From assembly GCF_000721105.1 (NCBI RefSeq), contig NZ_JOEV01000012.1, forward strand, positions 62,001 through 126,000: DNA of 64,000 nucleotides, given 5' to 3'. The notes below the pieces were generated by a model. That model did no database searches, was not told where the DNA came from, and saw only the letters and a list, made by a program, of their open reading frames with translations. This DNA is from Streptomyces cellulosae (GTDB lineage: Bacteria > Actinomycetota > Actinomycetes > Streptomycetales > Streptomycetaceae). The position numbers and the translations under genes were made by a program. This document shows positions 59,166 to 64,000 of the stretch, piece by piece; position 1 is the first letter of the stretch, and every line of letters begins with the position of its first letter.

Positions 59166-61049
59166 TCAGTCTCCGGAGGATCCCAGGACCAGGGAAATGG
59201 TCCGCTGTTCACCGCCGCGCTCCAAGGTGAGTTCCAGACGGTCTCCGGGGCGGTGCGCGCGGGTCCTGACGATGAGTTCCTCGCCGGAGTGGACGCGTCG
59301 GCCGTCGACCTCGGTGATGACGTCGCCGGCCTTGATGCCGGCCCGGTCGCCGGGGCCGCCGACGGTGACCGCGGGGCCGCCGTCGCTGCTCCTGGCGTCG
59401 ACGCGGGCGCCGTCGCCGGTGTAGTCCATGTCGAGGATGACGCCGATGACCGGGTGGGTCGCCCGGCCGGTGTTGATCAGTTCCTCGGCGACCCGCTTGC
59501 CCTGGTTGACCGGTATGGCGAAGCCGAGGCCGATGGAGCCGGCCTGGCCGCCCTCCGGCTCGGAGTCGCCGTCGGCGGAGCGGATGGCGGAGTTGATGCC
59601 GATGACGCGGGCCCGCGCGTCGAGGAGGGGCCCGCCGGAGTTGCCGGGGTTGATCGGAGCGTCGGTCTGCAGGGCGTCGACGTACGACACGTCGCTCGCG
59701 TCGCCGGCGGTGATGGGCCGTTCCTTGGCGCTGATGATGCCGGAGGTGACGGTGCCCTCCAGGTCGAAGGGGGCGCCGATGGCGACGACCGGGTCACCGA
59801 CCTGGACGTTGTCGGAGTTGCCCAGGGGCAACGGCGTCAGGCCGCTGACGCCCCTGACCTTGACGACGGCGAGGTCGTAGCCGCTGTCCCGGCCGACGAC
59901 GGTGGCCTTGGCGGTGTCGCCGCTGTTGAAGGTCACCGATATCTCACCGTCGGATCCGGCGGACTCCACGACGTGGTTGTTGGTGAGGATGTGGCCGCGG
60001 TCGTCGAGCACGAACCCGGTGCCGGTGCCCTGCTCCTCGGACCCGGTCACATGCAAGGTCACCACGCTGGGCAGGGCCCGCGCGGCGATCCCGGCCACAC
60101 TGTCGCGAGCCCGCCCGGCAGGCTCGCGACCGGCCTGCGGCAGCTCCACCACCCCGATCCCCCCGTTGCGCTCCAGATACGCCCCCAGGGCCCCTCCCAC
60201 TCCCCCCGACACCAGAGCGAGCAGCACAGCCGCCCCGACGAGCACCCTCCGAACCTTCTTACGCCGCTGCTCCTCGGTGGACACGGCCGCTCCTGTCTGC
60301 TGGAGCGGGGCGGTGACGGGGGCCCAGGGGTCGTAGTTCTGCCAGGGAGTGGAGGCCGGTGGGGTGTCGGCGGCGGCCCGCGGGGAGGTGACGCCGGTGG
60401 CCGGGCTCGGGGGTCGTCGGTCGGCTGCGGGAGCAGCTTGCGGGGGCGCCAGGGCCGGGGCGGGCGCGGGCTGTGGCGCCTGCAGGGCCGAGGCGGGCGG
60501 CGCGGGAAGGGCCTGCACGGCGGGGGCCGGCACCGGAAGCGGTGCCTGTGCGGTAGAGGCAGGCGCCGGGGGCTGGACGGGGGCGTCGGACGCCGGAGGC
60601 GGGACGGGGATCGGGTGCTGTACGGGTGGGGCGGGGGCCCACGGGCCGGGTTCGCCGTACGGAGGGGTGCTGTAGGGGTCGGGGTCGTGGAGAGGTCTGG
60701 GCCGCTCGGCAGCGGGGCCAGGGGCGTCCTCCGGGACGGAACCGATGGGCTGCTCCTCAGCGGGCGCGGGAATCACCGGGCCCGGGGCCGGGTCCGGGGC
60801 CGGGTCCGGGTGCCTCAGTTCGTAGTCGCCCTCGGGCGCCGCCGGCGTGTGCGGTGCCCTGAGCTCGAAGTCGCCGTCGGAATCGACGGCGCGGACACCC
60901 GGCCCGGCGTCGGTCGGTGTTCCGTCGGCCGTCCGGCTGGGGTTCTGTTCCGGTCCGGCCGACCCGTTCCCCGGCTGCCCGCTCACCTCGGGCATCTCGT
61001 CCGGCGTCGGGCCCGGTTCGTTCGCCTTCGTGGGCTTCCCCTGATCCAT
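59166..61049 (-). CDS. HtrA/DegP-type serine protease with PDZ domain
   Basis: A 627-residue membrane-anchored protease. A disordered Pro/Ala-rich cytosolic N-terminus (1-255) with PAP repeats; one TM segment (about 272-292, VLVGAAVLLALVSGGVGGAL); a trypsin-fold domain with His in ILTNNHVV (about 358), Asp in YDLAVVKV (about 392) and Ser in NPGNSGGP (about 470); one PDZ domain (about 520-620, GIKAGDVITEVDGRRVHSG). It acts outside the membrane on misfolded proteins. ATG 61049 has GGGGGAG just upstream. Upstream on the same strand are the anti-sigma and sigma genes, so it is a likely target and partner of that system, as in the mycobacterial sigE-rseA-htrA group. Confidence 0.95.
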   Translation of the reverse strand: MDQGKPTKANEPGPTPDEMPEVSGQPGNGSAGPEQNPSRTADGTPTDAGPGVRAVDSDGDFELRAPHTPAAPEGDYELRHPDPAPDPAPGPVIPAPAEEQPIGSVPEDAPGPAAERPRPLHDPDPYSTPPYGEPGPWAPAPPVQHPIPVPPPASDAPVQPPAPASTAQAPLPVPAPAVQALPAPPASALQAPQPAPAPALAPPQAAPAADRRPPSPATGVTSPRAAADTPPASTPWQNYDPWAPVTAPLQQTGAAVSTEEQRRKKVRRVLVGAAVLLALVSGGVGGALGAYLERNGGIGVVELPQAGREPAGRARDSVAGIAARALPSVVTLHVTGSEEQGTGTGFVLDDRGHILTNNHVVESAGSDGEISVTFNSGDTAKATVVGRDSGYDLAVVKVRGVSGLTPLPLGNSDNVQVGDPVVAIGAPFDLEGTVTSGIISAKERPITAGDASDVSYVDALQTDAPINPGNSGGPLLDARARVIGINSAIRSADGDSEPEGGQAGSIGLGFAIPVNQGKRVAEELINTGRATHPVIGVILDMDYTGDGARVDARSSDGGPAVTVGGPGDRAGIKAGDVITEVDGRRVHSGEELIVRTRAHRPGDRLELTLERGGEQRTISLVLGSSGD

Positions 61050-61271
61050 GCTCTCCCCCACAGTCACGGCCTCCGAGGCCGGCCGGCGGATCAGGCCGCG
61101 GACGCGGGAACCGGCTCTCCTCCGGAGGGTGGAGTCCGGAGGGTGGCGGCAGCTCCCCGTGGCCTGATGCGACGGACCGGCCCGGCCCCCCGCACGGCTC
61201 GTCGGCGGTGGCCGAAGTTCGTCGACTCCCCTGGATTCAACCAGGTTCGCGGGCCACCGCGCTCAGGCAGG

Positions 61272-62249
61272 TCAGCGGGGGGTGCTGGAGGGAGCGGAGG
61301 TCGTGTCCGGGACGGGCACGGCGAGCAGACCGGGTGAGGGGTCCGGGGCGGTGGACCAGTGGTCGGTCAGGGTGAGCGGCGAGGTGGCGCTGAGCGGTCG
61401 TATCAACGGGGACATCGCGGCCGCTCCGGCCATCATGGGCGCGGCCAGCGCGTGCACGATCTCCTCGCGTGCGCCCGTGGCCGGTGACGGCACCCCGGGC
61501 AGCAGAGGCGCGGACACCGCGGTCGGGGCGACCGGGGTGTTGCCCAGCGCCCCCTGGCCCTGGCCCTGCGCGAGCAGCGGCCCGGTGCCGCGACGCCGCT
61601 GGCTCTCGGGCGCCGTGCCGGCGCCTGTGCCCTGGGTCCGGGCCGGGGTCACGTTGCTGCCCGTCCCCGTGGCACCGCGCGCGTCCACGGCTGTGTCGCC
61701 CGGTGTCACCGCGGTGACACCGCCGAGCGCGATCGCGGCCAGGGAGACCGCTCCGGCCGCGGCGAACGCGAACCGCAGCCCGCGCGAGGACGACCGATCC
61801 GCCTCGTGACGGCTGACGTCATGGATACGGAAGCCCCGGTGCGCGGAGGAGGGCGGCAGCATGGAGGCGTGCGGACGAGCCGGAACGTAGTCGAACTCGA
61901 ACCGCTCGCCGCGCTTCAGGCCGAAGACCCCGGGCACGCCGGGTCGTCCGGGCAGCCCCCCGGCGAATCCGGATCCGCCGAAGGGCGGATCGTCGTCGCC
62001 CGCCAGGTCGCTCTCCGCCGAGAGCCCTTGGAGGCGGGCCAGGAAACTCTCGGACGGAGGGGGCGGTGCGGCCTCCGCGAAGACGTTCTTCAGTCGGCGC
62101 TGTGCGTCGGCCTCCGCCTTGCACTTGGCACAGGTGGCCAGGTGCGCGAGGACGCGGTCGCGCGACTCATGACCGAGCTCGCCGTCCACAAGAGCGGCGA
62201 GTCGGTCTCCCAGGTGCTGTTCGGACGGGGTAGGCCGTGATCCACTCAC
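61272..62249 (-). CDS. Anti-sigma factor, zinc-type (ZAS), transmembrane
   Basis: A 325-residue anti-sigma factor. N-terminal zinc-binding domain with H36-x3-C40-x2-C43 in the stretch [14 protein letters not shown], the mark of ZAS-type anti-sigmas. One TM segment (about 178-200, [22 protein letters not shown]) separates it from a long Ala/Pro/Gly-rich extracytoplasmic tail with no known sensor domain. It holds the adjacent ECF sigma until an envelope signal releases it. GTG 62249 overlaps the sigma stop as GTGA. The homologous mycobacterial gene (rseA) is much shorter, so the long tail is a notable addition. Release by regulated proteolysis or oxidation is inferred. Confidence 0.9.
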   Translation of the reverse strand: MSGSRPTPSEQHLGDRLAALVDGELGHESRDRVLAHLATCAKCKAEADAQRRLKNVFAEAAPPPPSESFLARLQGLSAESDLAGDDDPPFGGSGFAGGLPGRPGVPGVFGLKRGERFEFDYVPARPHASMLPPSSAHRGFRIHDVSRHEADRSSSRGLRFAFAAAGAVSLAAIALGGVTAVTPGDTAVDARGATGTGSNVTPARTQGTGAGTAPESQRRRGTGPLLAQGQGQGALGNTPVAPTAVSAPLLPGVPSPATGAREEIVHALAAPMMAGAAAMSPLIRPLSATSPLTLTDHWSTAPDPSPGLLAVPVPDTTSAPSSTPR

Positions 62250-63019
62250 GCGGGCGCGCCCCCTCCCCCCAGCGCGGGAACACGGGCCATGAAGGACCGA
62301 CGCTCGGCCCGGGCCTCCGGAGAGCGGTGCGCGAGGGCCTTGCGCAGCTGCGAGCGGCCGCGGTGGATCCGGGAGCGGACCATGCCGAGCTTGACGCCCA
62401 GGGTCGCGGCGATCTCCTCGTACGACAGGCCTTCGATGTCGCACAGGACGACCGCGGCGCGGAACTCCGGGGCGAGGGTGTCGAGGGCCTGCTGGACGTC
62501 CGCGTCGAAGTGCGCGTCGTTGAAGACCTGCTGGGGGGACGGCTCGCGACTCGGCAGTCGCTCGGCCGCGTCCTCGCCGAGGGCGTCGAAGCGGATGCGC
62601 TGCTTGCGGCGGACCATGTCCAGGAAGAGGTTGGTGGTGATGCGGTGCAGCCAGCCCTCGAAGGTGCCGGGCGTGTAGGTCGACAAGGAGCGGAAGACGC
62701 GGACGAAGACCTCCTGCGTGAGGTCCTCGGCGTCGTGCTGGTTGCCCGTCAGCCGGTAGGCGAGCCGGTAGACCCGGCCGCTGTGCGTGCTGACGATCTC
62801 CTCCCAGGTGGGCGGAGTCCACGCCTGCCCGTCCGCGTCGGTGGAGAAGGTCGCGGTCCGGTCGTGTTCAGCGGCGTGGCTGTGGTCAGCAGCGGTGTCG
62901 TTCACGGATTTGGGCCTGCCCGCCGATCCGAGGAGGCGCCGCAGCGCTCCTCCGCGATCCACAGGTACGGCCGCACCTCCCCTGTCGGCTCGGTGGATGT
63001 CCACTGGAGCCCCTACCAT
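62246..63019 (-). CDS. ECF RNA polymerase sigma factor (M. tuberculosis SigE type)
   Basis: A 257-residue ECF sigma. Sigma-2 region (about 90-155: [46 protein letters not shown] with the -10-binding helix) and sigma-4 region (about 190-240: [49 protein letters not shown], an HTH that reads -35). The length and order are those of M. tuberculosis SigE. I leave the symbol empty because S. coelicolor sigE is a different gene. ATG 63019 has GAGG 6 bases upstream. It forms an overlapping operon with the anti-sigma and controls htrA-like envelope genes. Divergent from the O-methyltransferase. Confidence 0.93.
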   Translation of the reverse strand: MVGAPVDIHRADRGGAAVPVDRGGALRRLLGSAGRPKSVNDTAADHSHAAEHDRTATFSTDADGQAWTPPTWEEIVSTHSGRVYRLAYRLTGNQHDAEDLTQEVFVRVFRSLSTYTPGTFEGWLHRITTNLFLDMVRRKQRIRFDALGEDAAERLPSREPSPQQVFNDAHFDADVQQALDTLAPEFRAAVVLCDIEGLSYEEIAATLGVKLGMVRSRIHRGRSQLRKALAHRSPEARAERRSFMARVPALGGGGAPA

Positions 63020-63248
63020 AGCCACCTCGCCCGTTAGCTCCGGATAAGCGGTTTTACGAGAAATTGATCTGGGCTGACACGGCTCATCCGGCTGCGTCAG
63101 TACTTGCTCGAGCTCTCGCTCGTCACCGTGATCCAACCGTGTCCCCCCGCTCTGTCTCCCACCCCTCTAAACGCCTGGTCCCATCTGCGGGTTCCCGGCA
63201 CCAACGGATACAGTCACGCCCAGGCAACCACGGGGACAGGAGAGGGTC

Positions 63249-63881
63249 ATTACCGGCAACCGGCAGACGAGCTGGGCGTTCGCCGACGCCTATGTCGCCG
63301 AGGACGAAGCCCTGCGCTGGGCCCGGGACCGGGCCCGCGAGGCGGGGCTGCGCTCGGTGTCGCCCGGCACGGGTGCGGCGTTGCGGTTGCTCGCCGCCAC
63401 CGTGGACGCCAAGGCGGTCGCCGAGATCGGCACCGGGACCGGCGTGTCCGGGATCCATCTGCTGCACGGCATGCGCCCGGACGGCGTGCTGACCACGGTC
63501 GACCCCGAGCCGGAGCACCAGCAGTTCGCCCGCCAGGCCTTCCGCGCCAGCGGCTTCGCCAGCAACCGGGCCCGCTTCATCCCCGGCCGCGCCCTGGACG
63601 TGCTGCCCCGGCTCGCGGACTCCGGCTACGACCTCGTCTTCTGCGACGGTGACCGCCAGGAGTTCCTGGACTACCTCGCCGAATCGTTGCGCCTGCTCCG
63701 GCCGGGCGGCCTCGTCGTCTTCGAGGGGGTCTTCGCCAACGGCCGCACCGTGGACTCGGGTCCGCAGCCCACGGAGGTTCTGCGACTGCGGGAGCTGCTG
63801 CGCGCGGTGCGCGAGAGCCAGGAGTTGCTGCCGTCGCTGCTGCCGGTCGGCGACGGACTGCTGTGCGCCGTCAAACGATGA
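63249..63881 (+). CDS. O-methyltransferase (class I, SAM-dependent), probable ATT start
   Basis: A 210-residue methyltransferase of the caffeoyl-CoA/catechol O-methyltransferase-like family: ITGNRQTSWAFADAYVAED at the start, VAEIGTGTGVSGIHLL as the SAM-binding glycine motif (about 58-73), TTVDPEPEHQQFARQAF, DLVFCDGDRQEFLDYL (metal/SAM-binding Asp) and LRPGGLVVFEGVF. No ATG, GTG or TTG exists in frame between the TAA at 63168 and GTG 63357, and 63357 would cut off the conserved N-terminus. ATT 63249 has GGAG with 6-base spacing. The divergent partner of the sigma factor, as Rv1220c is of sigE. The last codons lie in a 17-base tandem repeat. Confidence 0.85.
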   Translation: MTGNRQTSWAFADAYVAEDEALRWARDRAREAGLRSVSPGTGAALRLLAATVDAKAVAEIGTGTGVSGIHLLHGMRPDGVLTTVDPEPEHQQFARQAFRASGFASNRARFIPGRALDVLPRLADSGYDLVFCDGDRQEFLDYLAESLRLLRPGGLVVFEGVFANGRTVDSGPQPTEVLRLRELLRAVRESQELLPSLLPVGDGLLCAVKR

Positions 63882-63951
63882 GCACCGTGAAACCATGAGC
63901 GCCGTCAAACCATGAGCGCCGTCAAGCCATGAACGCCGTCGAGCCAGGAGC
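63867..63951. repeat. 17-base tandem repeat across the O-methyltransferase stop codon
   Basis: Five head-to-tail copies at 63867, 63884, 63901, 63918 and 63935 (GCCGTCAAACCATGAGC and variants). The first copy contains the last codons AVKR and the TGA stop (63879-63881). The period is not a multiple of three. Confidence 0.9.
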
Positions 63952-64000
63952 ACGCCGCCGGGGATGAGCGGGGCCGGGCACGAGCACTGCGGCGGGTGGG
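63952..64000. other. Window end, nothing recognised
   Basis: The last 49 bases show no start of a supported gene. Confidence 0.3.

Overview
The window is a GC-rich (about 70% by eye) stretch of an actinobacterial chromosome, almost certainly Streptomyces. The evidence is the extreme third-position GC, frequent GTG starts, many lipoproteins, and gene families typical of that genus (DUF3152, DUF3107, DUF6758, Slp-type lipoprotein peptidases, a spherulin-4 protein). It is mostly conserved housekeeping backbone, not a prophage or biosynthetic cluster. I see no rRNA, tRNA, CRISPR array or intact insertion sequence.

Left part (1-20.1 kb). A DNA-repair and redox block: UvrD2 helicase (cut by the window edge), mycoredoxin, an APH-fold kinase, a methyltransferase, NudC, an M20 peptidase, the two-subunit helicase-nuclease AdnB and AdnA, an alkyltransferase-like protein (ATL), a large MprF-like membrane protein and two tandem Slp-type lipoprotein hydrolases. 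From 20.1 to 22.15 kb there is a poorer islet with a frameshifted VOC gene, a small zinc-ribbon protein and a YrhB-like gene that lacks its own stop codon.

Middle (22.1-44.2 kb). MoeZ is followed by a four-gene group on the minus strand: a PelF-like DUF3492 glycosyltransferase, an 8-TM protein, a sugar epimerase and a spherulin-4 protein. I infer a surface-polysaccharide role for it. Next comes a peptide-type ABC importer operon, preceded by a candidate leaderless 30-codon leader peptide with an operator-like inverted repeat over its promoter and a hairpin after it. DUF3152, an alpha/beta hydrolase, FasR, DUF3107, a ferritin-like protein and a DEAD-box helicase complete a second conserved run. 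From memory, the order uvrD2-mrx1-nudC-adnBA-atl-moeZ-DUF3152-fasR-DUF3107-ferritin-like-DEAD parallels Mycobacterium tuberculosis Rv3198c-Rv3211.

Right part (44.2-64 kb). Hydrolase, NYN nuclease, MarC, PHP phosphoesterase, DUF6758, MFS exporter, SUFU-domain protein, CorA with a long leader, LppX-like lipoprotein, MgtE-N/CBS protein, DUF1003, Mrp, TatB, HtrA, anti-sigma and ECF sigma, then a divergent O-methyltransferase. This parallels M. tuberculosis Rv1220c-Rv1239c (O-methyltransferase, sigE, rseA, htrA, tatB, mrp, corA): an envelope-stress regulon next to a magnesium-related group.

Three features cut across the window. First, three genes carry single-base frameshifts in short C or G runs (methyltransferase, VOC, DEAD-box helicase), which may be sequencing errors. 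Second, two genes appear to use non-standard starts (CTG and ATT) behind good ribosome-binding sites. Third, short tandem repeats, mostly with periods that are multiples of three, recur both inside genes and between them.
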